DNA from: Hydra vulgaris
Lineage: Eukaryota > Cnidaria > Hydrozoa > Anthoathecata > Hydridae
Direction: 5' to 3'
Length of the DNA stretch: 64,000 nt
NCBI RefSeq assembly: GCF_038396675.1
Contig: NC_088921.1
Span: forward strand, 70,724,501-70,788,500
The notes under the pieces were generated by a model. That model was not told where the DNA came from. It did no database searches and was given only the letters and a program-made list of their open reading frames with translations. Position 1 is the stretch's first letter. Each line of letters begins with the position of its first letter. Position numbers and translations under genes: made by a program. Shown one piece after another: positions 9,860 to 20,934 of this stretch.

Positions 9860-12482
9860 CGGCTGACTTGTAGGATACGCTTTTTTAGGCAATGGCTAGG
9901 AGAAGCCAAAATACTCATCTTGGGCAAATGTTAAATGCATCCTGCTACTGTGTTGTAGAATGCCTCCTAGGCAAAGACTTATTAGGTAAACAGATTCTAT
10001 CTGTTAACCAGCCCCGCACCCCCTTCTTCATCTATTAGGCTGGCACAGATGTATTTTTAATACATTGTTTCCAAATTAGGATGTTGAATGCTGGATCATC
10101 TTGACTCAATCCATGGGTTTTGCTTGTGTCTCCGTTTTTATGACTAGACAACTTACTCTTTTATTCCTAATAAGGGTACATCTCTACAACTCAGTTTTAT
10201 GGTTCTGAGGCCGGCTGGTAGTCAGGTTTCTTGAACTCTGTGGTAGCTCTCAGAGAAGCTGATACAAATAAAGGCTGTAAAGTATAAGAGTACTAACAGT
10301 GCCATGTTGCATTTTGATGGTGTCCCTATACATACTTTTGGAGTGCATTGCTGAGGCCACATTTTGAACCCTTTCTTATGGTTTAGGGTTTCTTAATAAT
10401 AATGAGACAATTACTTGGACTATTAATTAGTGTACTGAGTATTATATGTACTTTGGGTCAAGTTCTTTAACGAATTTAAAAATGACTAAAGTACCAAAAC
10501 CTATAAAACAAAAAACCATTGCCATCACAAAGTTCTCTAAACCTATCATTCACTAATATTTGTGGCCTTTGAAGTAACTTTTCTTCTGTTGAGTCTTGCA
10601 AAGTTCACCAGACCTACATGCTCTTTGTGAAACTAATTTGAGTTTGGCTGTCTCAACTTGTGATCTTAGTGTTGATGGTTATCTTCCTTTAATTGGTAAA
10701 GGCTCCAATAGGCAAATGCTTGGCCTAGGCATATACATTCATAAAATTCACCCATTTCTCAAGAAACTAGGTTTAAATCAATTAACTATTCTTTTTTGTG
10801 TTTTTGTTTAGCACCACTTCACTATATCGTCTTTCTCTTTGTTCTATATCACTCTCCTTTATCTCAAGACAGCACTCTTTTTAATGTTATTTCTGATCAA
10901 ATTAACCAAGTCCTTTCTCTTTATCCATCAGCTTACATTGTTGCTGTGGTGACTTAAATGCTCACCACACTGAATGGCTTGTCTCTAGTGTCAGTGATTC
11001 TGCAGGTGTCAAGGCCAACAATTTTTGCCTTTCTCAATCTCTAACTCAAATAGCCAACTTTTTAACTTGCTTTCCAGACAACCCGAATCATTACCCTTCT
11101 CTACTTGACTTATGTCTTGTTTCTGAACCTAGTGAGTGCTCACTTTCTCCACATTCACTCTTAGGTACTTCTGATCACGGTTTAATCTCTCTAAAACTAT
11201 TATCTGATTCTTCTTCATTATCAGAATTCCCTTACAACTACCTTAAAGCTAACTGGGACTCTTTCCATGACTTTCTTTGTGATGCTCCTTGGGTAGATAT
11301 CTTTCATCTTCCTGCTGATAAATGTGCTTCATACATAACTTCTTAAAATCAGGCTGGCATGGAATCTTTTATTTCCTCTCCACAATTCCAAGTCAAGCCC
11401 CACTCTTCTCTTTGGTTTACCTCACATTGTGCTGCTGCAATTCTCAGAGGAAAGCATTACTTCCATATCTATCACCAAAACATTTCTCCAGAAAACAGAT
11501 GTCTCCTTACTATCACTAGAAATCATTGTAAAAAGGTTTTGTCTAATGCCAAAGCCCACTATTCTCAGGTCATGAAATTTCGTATTGCATCTCCAAAAAT
11601 AGGCTCTCGTGACTTCTGGAGAATGTTTAACAGTATCTATAGCAAGGGCGAATCTGTTATTCCACTTCTCTTGTACGGTTTAGATTTTGTCACCTCACCT
11701 AAAGACAAAGCTGAATTGTTTACTAAGAACTTTTCATCAATATCATCTAGTGATTCCATGGAAAACGGCATCTGTTATCCCTATAATACTATATATAATA
11801 GTATTCCATATTATATATATAATAGTATTCTATAAACTATATATATATATAAGTATTCCATATTATATATATATATAATATAAACTATATATATAATAGT
11901 ATTCCATATTATATATACAATAGTATTCTGAAAACTATATATATAATAGTATTCCATATTATATAATATATAATATGGAATACTGTTGCCTATCTGGGGC
12001 GGATCTTCGAATGATGCCTTTTCTTTTTTCAGACAAGGTGCAAAAACGCATTGTAAACATAGTTGGACCTGCTCTTGCAGCCAACCTCCAGCCATTATCG
12101 CATCGTCGTAATGTTGCTTCTCTTTCTCTTTTCTACAAATACTGTAACGGGCACTGCTCTAAAGAGCTAGCGCCTCTTGTGCCATCTATTAAAATTCATT
12201 CTCATGTTATTTGTCATTCAGTTAAGTCTCATCCTTTTTCTGTGACTATTCCTAAGTGCTTCAAAAACTCTTATTCATCTAGTTTTTTTCTTGGATCATC
12301 AATTCTTTGGAAATCACTTCCATCATCTTGCTTACCTGATTCATATAATTTGCAATCTTTGAAGTTGTCTGTCAATCGTTATCTTGCTCAACAAATTTCA
12401 TCTTTTCTCTTCCAGCAACTTATAACTCTAATAGTGGTTGCTTACAGCCTTGTTTGAAGCAAAGATATTCGGAAAAAAAAAA
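9860..12482 (+). mobile_element. LINE family A, copy A1 (APE-type non-LTR retrotransposon, RT core lost)
   Basis: A 5' region (9860-10590) leads into an apurinic-type endonuclease domain: ALCETNLSLAVSTCD at ~10616, DLNAHHTEW at ~10956 (one frameshift), and SLLDLCLVSEP...GTSDHGLISL at ~11098-11190. A linker encodes GSRDFWRMFNSIY (~11600) and FVTSPKDKAELF (~11686). Where the reverse transcriptase should start (11765), the sequence turns into AT-rich repeats until 11970. The C-terminal domain then resumes: KVQKRIVNIVGPALAANLQPLSH (in part), SKELAPLVPS, LPDSYNLQSLK. The 3' end is the family's AATAGTGGTTGCTT tail plus a short A run. The family resembles Jockey/chicken-repeat LINEs; the clade is not certain. 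Confidence 0.8.
11780..11975. repeat. AT-rich repeats replacing the LINE reverse transcriptase
   Basis: About six copies of AGTATTCCATATTATATA or truncated forms start near 11800, 11823, 11851, 11898, 11922 and 11948. The core AGTATTCCATA is the reverse complement of the LINE's own TATGGAATACT at 11973-11983, which encodes MEY. Confidence 0.75.
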
Positions 12483-12806
12483 ATGGTCATCTTTTTATTT
12501 ATTGCAAATTAAAAGTGCAAACCTTACCAAACCATTATTACCAAAAATAAACATTTTAAGAACCACCCTAAACCTATAAAGGTGTAAGTTCTTCCAACCA
12601 TTCCAATTGAAAGGTTAACTCATTGTTAGACATTTAAATCACTCCAGCTTCCATTGCTAAAATAATATCTCAATTAAACTCTATTACAGCTTGTGGTCTA
12701 GACAACACTCCTGTCATAGTCTTGCAAAAGTGTTCTCCAGAACTCTCTTCAATACTCTCTAAACTATTTAATGAGCGCTTGACTGAGACTTTTCCTTCCT
12801 GCTGGA

Positions 12807-13405
12807 TAGGAAGTGACAAGGGCCCGGATAAAAATGAGACAATTTGCAAACCCGCCCCTGGCCCTGGCAAAATTATAAGATTTAGCATGGCTTGATAGCT
12901 GAGGCTAGAAAAAAATTTATAATAATTTGTATATTATAATTTTATACTTACATTTACTATTTATTGAATACTGGCATATATTAATATATTTTTAAACTCT
13001 AATTTACTTTCAACAAAGTTGCAAGCAACCACTATTAAGTTATAAGTTACTTTAACATAAAAGATGGGATTAAAAAATTAGAAATGGTTAACTAAAGACT
13101 TAAAAAGTTGTAGGTTGTATATAAAAGAAAAATATAAAGATAGGTAAGAGTTATAAGGACAGATTAGAAAGAAATGAATCAAACATTTGTTAAAGAAGAT
13201 TAAAGTGATTTAGGTATCAGCATGTAGAGAAGTAGCAGCTTCAGGATTAAATGGTAGAGGTAGAAGTAGGAAAACTTGAAGCGAATGCCTTACATATTGT
13301 ATAAATAAGCTTTAGTTGAGGAAAGAAAATATTTTAGATTGTTTACATTAGAGAAACAGCATAAATAAAGAAGATTAAAGCTTGATGATAATGATAATGA
13401 TGATA

Positions 13406-13485
<80 letters not shown>

Positions 13486-13677
13486 AGCAATGATGATTAT
13501 GATGATCATGTTGATCATAATGATGTATATCTATGCATATATATATATAAAAAATATAGTATGAACTTTTAATTAAAAAAATATTTTTTAGAATGTATAG
13601 ATGTTTATGCAGCTCTGGCTATATATTATCAAACCCGGTCTTGGCCCCGGTCAAATTTCAACCCTGATCGCTTCCTA
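12807..13677. mobile_element. Non-autonomous hAT-type element with 8-bp target duplication
   Basis: The terminal repeats are TAGGAAGTGACAAGGG (left) and TAGGAAGCGATCAGGG (right end read on the minus strand), 13 of 16 identical. Both ends are followed by GGGCC-rich sequence. The insertion is flanked by CTGCTGGA at 12799-12806 and 13678-13685, a perfect 8-bp duplication of LINE sequence. Eight-bp duplications and TAGG ends fit the hAT superfamily. There is no transposase inside. It carries a (GAT)n tract. Confidence 0.85.
13382..13510. repeat. (GAT)n microsatellite
   Basis: About 30 copies of GAT/ATG inside the hAT-type element. Poly-Ser and poly-Met frames over it are artefacts. Confidence 0.95.
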
Positions 13678-14597
13678 CTGCTGGAAAATGGCATCTGTTA
13701 CTTTAATTTTCAAAAACTCAGAGAACATTCTGGCCCTCTAATTATCATCCAATTAGACTTCTTTCTATTATCAGCAAGGTCTTTGAGTCTTTGATCAACA
13801 AATTTCTCACATCCCGTCTTATGTAAAATAACTTACTGTCAGACAATCAATATGGTTTTTGATCCTGTCGCTATACCACAGATTTGCTAATTCCTGTGAC
13901 TAAAAGATTTTATCATTTATTAGATGGAAGCAAAAAAGGCTAGGGCTATTGCTCTTGACATATCTTAAGCATTCAACAAAGTTTGGCATACTGGTCTTCT
14001 CCATAAGCTTCTTTCATATTGTGTTTATGAGAAAGTTTTTGAGATTATCAAATAGTTTTTTTCTAACCGCTTTATAAAACTCATCCTCAAAGGCCAACAC
14101 TCTTTTTTATTTTCAGTAACTTCCGGAGTACCTCAAGGTTCTATCCTTGGTCCTGTTTTGCTTTTATCTACGTTGATCTTCCCGACAACGTTACATTAAA
14201 AGTAGCTCTTTTTGCTGATGATTCACTTTATACTCCTGTCTTGACAAAAACTCTTTTCAATCGGTTAGAACATACAGCCCATCTTGAATCTGATCTCACT
14301 TCAGTAACAGATTGGAATTCGCGGTGGCTTGTAAATTTTAACTCCAACAAAACTTATTGCAGTTATTTACTGCAAACAACAATCACAATACTGTCAACAT
14401 TCTTATACTAATAAATGACAACTCTCTCACTGAGTTTTCTTGACTGATACAACCTTCATCTTTTAAAGTCTTCTGTCAACCATTTTCTTGCTCTATAACT
14501 CTATTCTTTTTTTCTAGTAACTCCCAAACTAATAGTGGTTGCTAGTCTTGTTGTCTTGTTGGGAGTGAATCAGAATAAAAAAAAAAAAAAAAAAAAA

Positions 14598-14788
14598 GGA
14601 GAAAAATTTGGAAACTTCAATGGAAATTTTGCTGTAAAAAAAAATTTACAAATATTTAAAACCAGGTAATGTTTAATTTAATGGAATAAAAAAAAAAAAA
14701 AAAGGAGAAAAATTTGGAAACTTCACTGGAAATTTTGCTGTAAAAAAAAATTTACAAATATTTAAAACCAGGTAATGTTTAATTTAAT
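14598..14788. repeat. Tandem duplication with 106-bp period
   Basis: GGAGAAAAATTTGGAAACTT recurs at 14598 and 14704. The following ~85 bp are nearly identical, and the unit also contains the AATAAA plus A-run of the LINE tail, so tail and flank were duplicated together. Confidence 0.85.
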
Positions 14789-14799
14789 ACCAACATTTG

Positions 14800-17200
14800 A
14801 TATTTAAAATTTACACAACTTTGATTGAAGCCACTTTTAAATATATATAATACTTTCTTTATAACTAGAATCAACCTACCACATCAAATGGGTGAAAGTG
14901 AGCAATCTCTTTACCACACATCTTTATTAAAATAAGATTACCACAATTTATTATATTCAAAGTCAGTGTAAACCAGTATTTTAATTTCTAAATTAAAAAA
15001 GTAAGACTTTAGTTTAAAAATATTATGCTACAAAAACTGCATGTCTCGTAAGCATATTTTTCAATGGTTTTTAAAAGTATGCATAGAAGACATACATTTT
15101 GAAAAGATTTTTGAAAAAAAAAATTTTATAAAGACTTTAAAAGAAAACTTATATAAAATTTAATAATACCAATTCTAATTATGAAAATATATATATTTAA
15201 TTTGTAAACTACTTAGGCAAAAGTAAAAATAAAGTCACACAAGCACAAACTTTTTTTAATTACTTGTCATGAATTCAATTAAATTAATTAACTAGTTACA
15301 AATATTATTATTATTATTTAACTTATTAATTACATTTACCTTAAAAACTTAATTTACTCTGATTTTCAATAAAAGTATTTTAAAGAGAGTTTTGTTTGAA
15401 ATTTATTAACGTAGCACTTTAGACAGTGACAAGGTTACTTTTTCTGACAAAATTAGAAATTTTAAAGTTTGTAAATAATTGTAAATCATTTTTTAAAACA
15501 CTTAAAATACAAAGCAAAATAAATATTAAGTTTATTTACCTAATAATGGTGTAACTATTTCAGTTTTTGACTGAAACTGAGTATTTTAAAAAACAGTCTG
15601 TTGTGATACACAAAAAAATAATTTAATGCTTTAACTATGAATTAGACAGAAAATAAGAATGTTAATGATACTGCAGTGATAAAGACTATATTCAAAATAA
15701 TACCTGGCTATGTTAAAAACATTACTAAACACTGTTTATATAAACGTTTATCATGTGATTTGTAAATGAATCGAATTAGTTATCGCTGACTTACTTAAAC
15801 GAAAACAATAGGTTGTTATTTATAGACAAGAGTAAACGCATCGAGACATTTATTGTGTAATGTTGTTTTGTTTTTAACAGAAATAAAACGGAATTTAATA
15901 AGATCCGAATCTCTCAAGAGATTCTAACTTATCTAAATAGAATAGAAAAGTTCAGTAACTTATAAAACGAGTTTTAAAATGTTAACTTATTAAACGAGTT
16001 TAAAACTTAAAAACTCAATAAATGTTTTTATTTTGAAAGAAAATAAATTTACGATAATTGCCGTAGAAAGCTTTAAAAATTCTAGTTACAAAAAAAAATG
16101 AACATCACACTTGTCACAGAAAATCAGCTTTCTGTGCAACATTTATATTCAACAAATAGCTGGTTTTTTACAATCAGCGTCTTCTAGGGAGTAAAAGTTG
16201 CCTTAAAACCGTTATGGAAAGAAATATTTTAAATTTCAAATTTTCAGTAAAGTAAGACAAATTTTCAATACAATGTTTTCTTTTGTCTCAAAAAAGAAAA
16301 ATAAGGTTTTCACAAGATGCAACATAATATTCCGTCATTTTTATTCGAACCATTGTCCCTTGAAGAACACCGATTATATTAAATCTCTAAAGATTATTTT
16401 ACTTTTCTTTTAATCACTTTTAGCCCTAATGGTTATGCTTTTATCACACTCGAATGCACTATGGGAATTTTGTAACCATTTTTTTTCAAAAAATTCACAT
16501 AATATAAAAATCTAACACAAGTGTCTTCGACAAAAATTTTTGACGCCAAAACTTTTGACGTAAACGGATGTGCTTTTGTAAACTAATTTAAAAATCTCTA
16601 AACTTTGTAAGATTAACGACCTATTAGATATTCATAAAAATACACTATTGAAAATATTTATTGAGAAGAAGTTTGATAAAATAATAATTAAATCATTAAA
16701 TCTTCGAGAAGAAAACATAAAATTGAAAAAAAAACGGTAAGCTTAAGAAATCAGTGGAGTTTGTTAGCTAGAAATATGATTAATGATAATTAAAGAAAAA
16801 ATACAATTAAAAAGATATGATCAATTGTTGCAAAACTATCTGAAATGATAAAAAAAAGCTAAATTCAACATCAAACCAGAATGATATAACAAACTTTTTT
16901 ATAAATAGAATTTATATAGAAATTAAATAGAATCACTATATTTTAAAAGCATATATTTGTTTAAGTTTCTTTTGATTCGAATCGTAACACAACATTTGAT
17001 TAAAAAGATAACTAAAACAATTTTTGAAAAATCAAAAATAGAAATTTTCAAAGTTACAAAAGCTTAGAGTTTCATTAGTGTGATATCATAATTCTATTCA
17101 TGTTTGTAATGTGCATTCGTTTAATATGAAGTTTAAGACAAAGTTCATGTTTGCCGTTTCGTTATCGCCATTTTTAATGTTTATACTTGAATATTATTAG
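14800..17200. other. AT-rich intergenic DNA
   Basis: I see no gene, RNA or defined element in these 2.4 kb. Small hairpins (for example near 15559-15578) are within what AT-rich DNA produces by chance. At 17204 AGGGTTGCAAAATTTCC, followed by GAAATTTTC repeats, resembles the end of a hAT-like element, but no second end was found. Confidence 0.4.
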
Positions 17201-17459
17201 CTAGGGTTGCAAAATTTCCTGAAATTTTCAACTCGGGAAATTTTTCGGAAATTTTTTGAAATTTTCAAAAAAAGATAAGTTATTTTATGAATTAATGAGT
17301 AAAGTTTTATGTCTTAGTTACGCAGTTGTTACGGACAATTTTATGGTAAAATATTTTTTCAGACGTAATAGAAATATTTATTCGTCATTTATAAACATTT
17401 TACAACGATTTTGTTTTACAATTTTTATCAATAAAACTTAAATTAAAAAAAATGAATAA

Positions 17460-18350
17460 CGACAGGAGCAAGTAGAAGACAGAAGTCTTGTCACCAAGCC
17501 CCTATAGTAAGCGTAAAATATTTTTTACAAAGTTCTCATTATACAAATTTACAAATACTCGTTATATAATACAAGTTAAAACATAATTACAACAAGAATA
17601 CAACAAATTGCAAAAATTAAATAAATGCATAAAGTAAGAACTAATTACAAGATTTATTATTATTTTTTAATCTAAAAATACAAAAATATGTTAATGTCTG
17701 TTAATTCAAGTAAATATTGTTTAACTATATTTTTAAAACAATTTATTGAGGTTATACTTTTCATATTTTCATTAAGAACTATGTTTTTAATAAAAATATG
17801 GCAAAGTAATCAGATGTTTTAGGAGTTGACTTAGTTAAATTAAAATTATGGATAGAACACCTCGTTAAATATTTATGATTAATTTTTTAAAATCGGTTGT
17901 TAAAGGATTTTGGAAGCATGTCATTTTGATATTTAAATATGAGTAACAAGTTTTGGAACACGTTTAACTCATAGACATTAAGAGCTTTTATTTCCCGGAG
18001 TAACGGCTTGGAGTGGGCGTATTTATGCACATTACATATAATTCTACTGGCTTGTTTTTGCTTAATAGATATATTTTTTAATACTGAAGGGCAAGTACTT
18101 GCCCAAGCTATATTACAATAGCTTATGTAGCTATGGATAAAAGAGTAATATAAATCTATTAAACATTTTTTACTTCGCAAGTGTTTTGTTTATGCATAAT
18201 GCCAATAGTTTTAGAAATTTTGTTTTCAACTATCGTAATATGATTTTTCCAATCAAGATGTTTATCAAATATTATTACTAAAATTTTAAGTGATAAAACT
18301 CTGTTTACTATATATAGTGATACTAAATATTGCGATATAAAATATTTTGA
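17460..18350 (-). mobile_element. LINE family B, 3' part (B1)
   Basis: The minus-strand C-terminal domain of a chicken-repeat/L2-like non-LTR retrotransposon. Upstream residues read DKHLDWKNHITIVENKISKTIGIMHKQN (in part; ~18270-18190). After a frameshift the sequence continues LIDLYYSFIHSYISYCNIAW, KQKQASRIICN and LNVYELNVFQNLLL, ending near 17887. The 3' UTR runs down to 17460 and ends with the conserved GGGGCTTGGTGACAAGAC hairpin. The element is 5'-truncated and has no intact RT. Confidence 0.75.
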
Positions 18351-18479
18351 AGCAGATTATACAAATTTTAGAAAGCCCCCTTTGAAAAACACTTTTTTTG
18401 GTATTTTTTTGAGTTTTTTTTATCATAACTATTTTTTTTTTATTTTTAATTTTTAATTTTTTTTTTATTATTTATTTAT

Positions 18480-18970
18480 TTTGCCGTTGATAAATATTAC
18501 AAAAAAGAAACTACAATAAAAGAAAAATCCTGGCCGGAGCAAGAAGAAGACAGGTTGTCTTATCACCGAGCCCCGTCACACAAAAATTTACATGCACAAT
18601 AAATGATAAAAGACAAAAAGACAGTATAAATACAAAAACAAAAACAAATCAAATACTTCAGCAATAAAATAATTTATTGCTAAAAACGACAGAAAATCAT
18701 GAAAGTTATAAAAACACAAAAAAAAAATGCGTTGTTTAATTAAAAAAAAAAAAGAAAAGCAATATATGTAAACATAAGTATTTGGCCTGGTTATTTAATC
18801 ATCAAAAATATGAATTTTATTTTCGTTATCTTTTATACTAATGGTTAGAAACCATTTTAATAAAAGCTAAAGAAAGTGATAAAGATTTAATTTATTTTCA
18901 AGCGATTCAGTCCAAACCTTTAAATTGTTTTCAAAAAAGGTATTTGAAATCTAATATATCGAATTCCATG
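18480..18970 (-). mobile_element. LINE family B, 3' end (B2)
   Basis: The minus strand carries the same 3' UTR block as B1 (GGGGCTCGGTGATAAGAC at 18574-18557). An A/T-rich tail to about 18425 lies beyond it, and a decayed C-terminal coding remnant (NTFFENNLKVWTESLENK, ~18945-18890) lies on the 5' side. Strongly degenerate. Confidence 0.6.
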
Positions 18971-19250
18971 TTCAGTAAATACCGTAACTATAAGTAGGAA
19001 CTATGATCATTTGCTTTCAAAATTTTTTAAAACTATTTTATCCTGTTATTTGCTATGCATACTGATGTTCATTGCCGTGTTTGTCAATATCTATTAAATT
19101 GACCAACAAATTACTGAAAACTGTAAAATTATTTAAAAAAGATTTGATATATACATTTGCAGTATTTTACAAATTTTTCTTAAATTTAAACTATATATAG
19201 AAAAAGTTAGCAATAAAAATAAAGTACTCCACTGCTATGTTTAAATAAGT

Positions 19251-19365
19251 GCGTTTAAGCCAGTTAGCGCGCTTGCCTCAGAAGCTAGAAATCCGTTGTT
19301 CAACGCCACCTCTGGGCAGGTTTTACAACAGCGATAAGGAAGGGGGCGTAAACTTTCTTTCTGTA
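19251..19365 (+). repeat. tRNA-derived SINE copy (plus)
   Basis: AGCCAGTTAGCGC (19258-19270) resembles an RNA polymerase III A box, and TTGTTCAACGCCACC (19297-19311) a B box. The following CTCTGGGCAGG...AAGGAAGGGGG body matches the inverted copy at 20221-20370. Confidence 0.55.
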
Positions 19366-19950
19366 TGTAACGTTAAACAGTTAGTATTAAATCCAAATTG
19401 CAGAGGGTGAGTATCTCTAATATCCGGGCAAATTAAAATTAGGTATTCTAGAACTTTTGTAAAGATTGGTATAATGCTGATACTGTGGTAGTTGCTTGGG
19501 CTAACTAAAGATTTTTAGTAAGATTTAACAAGGAGTACAATAATTGACGTCGACATTGACATTGGCGTCCATCCATAGTTTAAAGAGTAATAAAAAAATT
19601 TGACGAGCCATTTTGCTAAAGAATCACAATTTGCGGACTTCAAATGTTCTGCTGAGATACCTAAAGAATCAAGAGATTTTCTTAATTTTAGTATCGAAAT
19701 AGCCCTAGTTATATTTTCTTCCGTTATTTTTACATCGTCATGTTTTGTACTTGGGGGAATTTTTTGATTTTTATTACGATTTGTTATTTTTGGAGTATTC
19801 AGTACTTTTTCGAAGTGGTTTGCGAATTCTGAAGTAATGAATTCTTTGTCTTTTTTTTATTATATAAAAATTTGGCTGAAAAATGTGCACTTTTTGCTTG
19901 TGGATATTTATTATTTTATATTTTTCGTTGAAATATTTAAAGAATACCTA
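19366..19950 (-). mobile_element. LINE family B-type reverse transcriptase fragment
   Basis: The minus strand encodes, with few interruptions, DKEFITSEFANHFEKVLNT (19852 downward), KITEENITRAISILK, RKSLDSLGISAEHLKS (the family's K-S-x-D-x-x-G-I-S block) and SPSNYHSISIIPIFTKVLEY (~19490-19430), then LQFGFNTN. This is the fingers/palm start of a non-LTR RT. It is truncated at both ends. The SINE copy adjoins its 3' end. Confidence 0.7.
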
Positions 19951-20118
19951 AATACTACGATGATAAAGCACATATTTTTGAAACAAAGAAATGAACTTAA
20001 TAAAACTATATAATAACTATGAAGTTTCTGCTATAAAAAATTTTCCGAATATTTTCAACCCTTTTATTAGCGAACCGTCAAAACAGGGACGACTGAATTA
20101 GGGCGAATTTCATATATG

Positions 20119-20182
20119 CAAACTGGCATAAATGCAAACTGGCATAAATGCGAACTGGCATAGCGGCATAAATATAAACTAT
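20119..20182. repeat. Short tandem repeat, ~16 bp unit
   Basis: GCAAACTGGCATAAAT occurs about three times with small changes, just before the inverted SINE copy. Confidence 0.7.
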
Positions 20183-20220
20183 CATTAGCGCTAATTATTA
20201 TTTTTTAATTATTTTAGATA

Positions 20221-20370
20221 CCCCAAGAAGTTCTTGCGGTCTTATCAGAAACACCGCAAAAAAGCATTTGAAAGGAAGTTCACCCCTTCTTCCTTACCGA
20301 CGTTATTAAACTTGCCTAGAGGTAGCGTTGAACTACGGATCTCTTATGCCACTTTGCACTTATGAAATTT
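20221..20370 (-). repeat. tRNA-derived SINE copy (minus)
   Basis: Read on the minus strand, ATCCGTAGTTCAACGCTACC (20350-20331) and the following CTCTAGGCAAG...AAGGAAGAAGGGG match the plus copy at 19290-19350. AGTGGCATAAGAG is a plausible A box remnant. Confidence 0.55.
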
Positions 20371-20934
20371 GCGCTTATTCACTCAAGACTACCAGTTTTA
20401 AAACTGTGGGAAATAAATGGTATTTTAATTTTTGCCGCATATTAACCGCTCCAATAATTTTTTCAGTTAAAACTCCTCCGTTAGCCAGCTCCGTTAACTA
20501 GTTTTTGTGCTGGTTTCTCATCGCATCTAAACGTTGCGATGCCAACAGACAATAAATTGGTAAATCGCAGCTAATGATTTTTACATGATTGCTGAGCAAA
20601 TTTTCAAGTTTAATTAAAACACGCTACAATTCAAAAATTTCAAAGAGCTTGTATCTACTCAACTCTTAGACTCATTTTTTTTTAATTTTATGTGTGTACC
20701 TCCACACTTTTATGGATTAAACCATTTCTCATAAGTTATTTTCATTTTTATCGCACCAAAGTGAAGGTTTTATTCAGCCAGCGTCTAAATTATATATTAA
20801 CTCCAAATTGTGTACCTTTTACTGTTTCCTTACTGTTTAAGAAATTTAAAACTAAATATCTAAAAATTATTTTACTTTTAAAATGAACTTTTCTTAGGCT
20901 GAAATGAACCTTTTGTAGAAAACATTAAAAAAAT

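Larger units (their letters stand above)
12590..14597 (+). mobile_element. LINE family A, copy A2 (split by a hAT-type insertion)
   Basis: The reverse transcriptase region starts at ~12590 (matching VNSLL...LQLPMLK of copy A4) and is interrupted at 12807-13677 by another element. It then continues with WKMASV (~13682), ISKVFESLINKF-like sequence (~13773), a VPQGSILGPVL-like block (~14130) and FADDS (~14209), motif C of the polymerase. Several stops and frameshifts are present. The C-terminal domain is mostly deleted after 14440, where the frame jumps to the final residues. The 3' tail is CTAATAGTGGTTGCTAG... with an A run at 14577-14597. Confidence 0.75.

Noticed and set aside
13290..13564. 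Poly-Ser and poly-Met frames
   Set aside because: Readings of the (GAT)n tract inside a hAT-type element.
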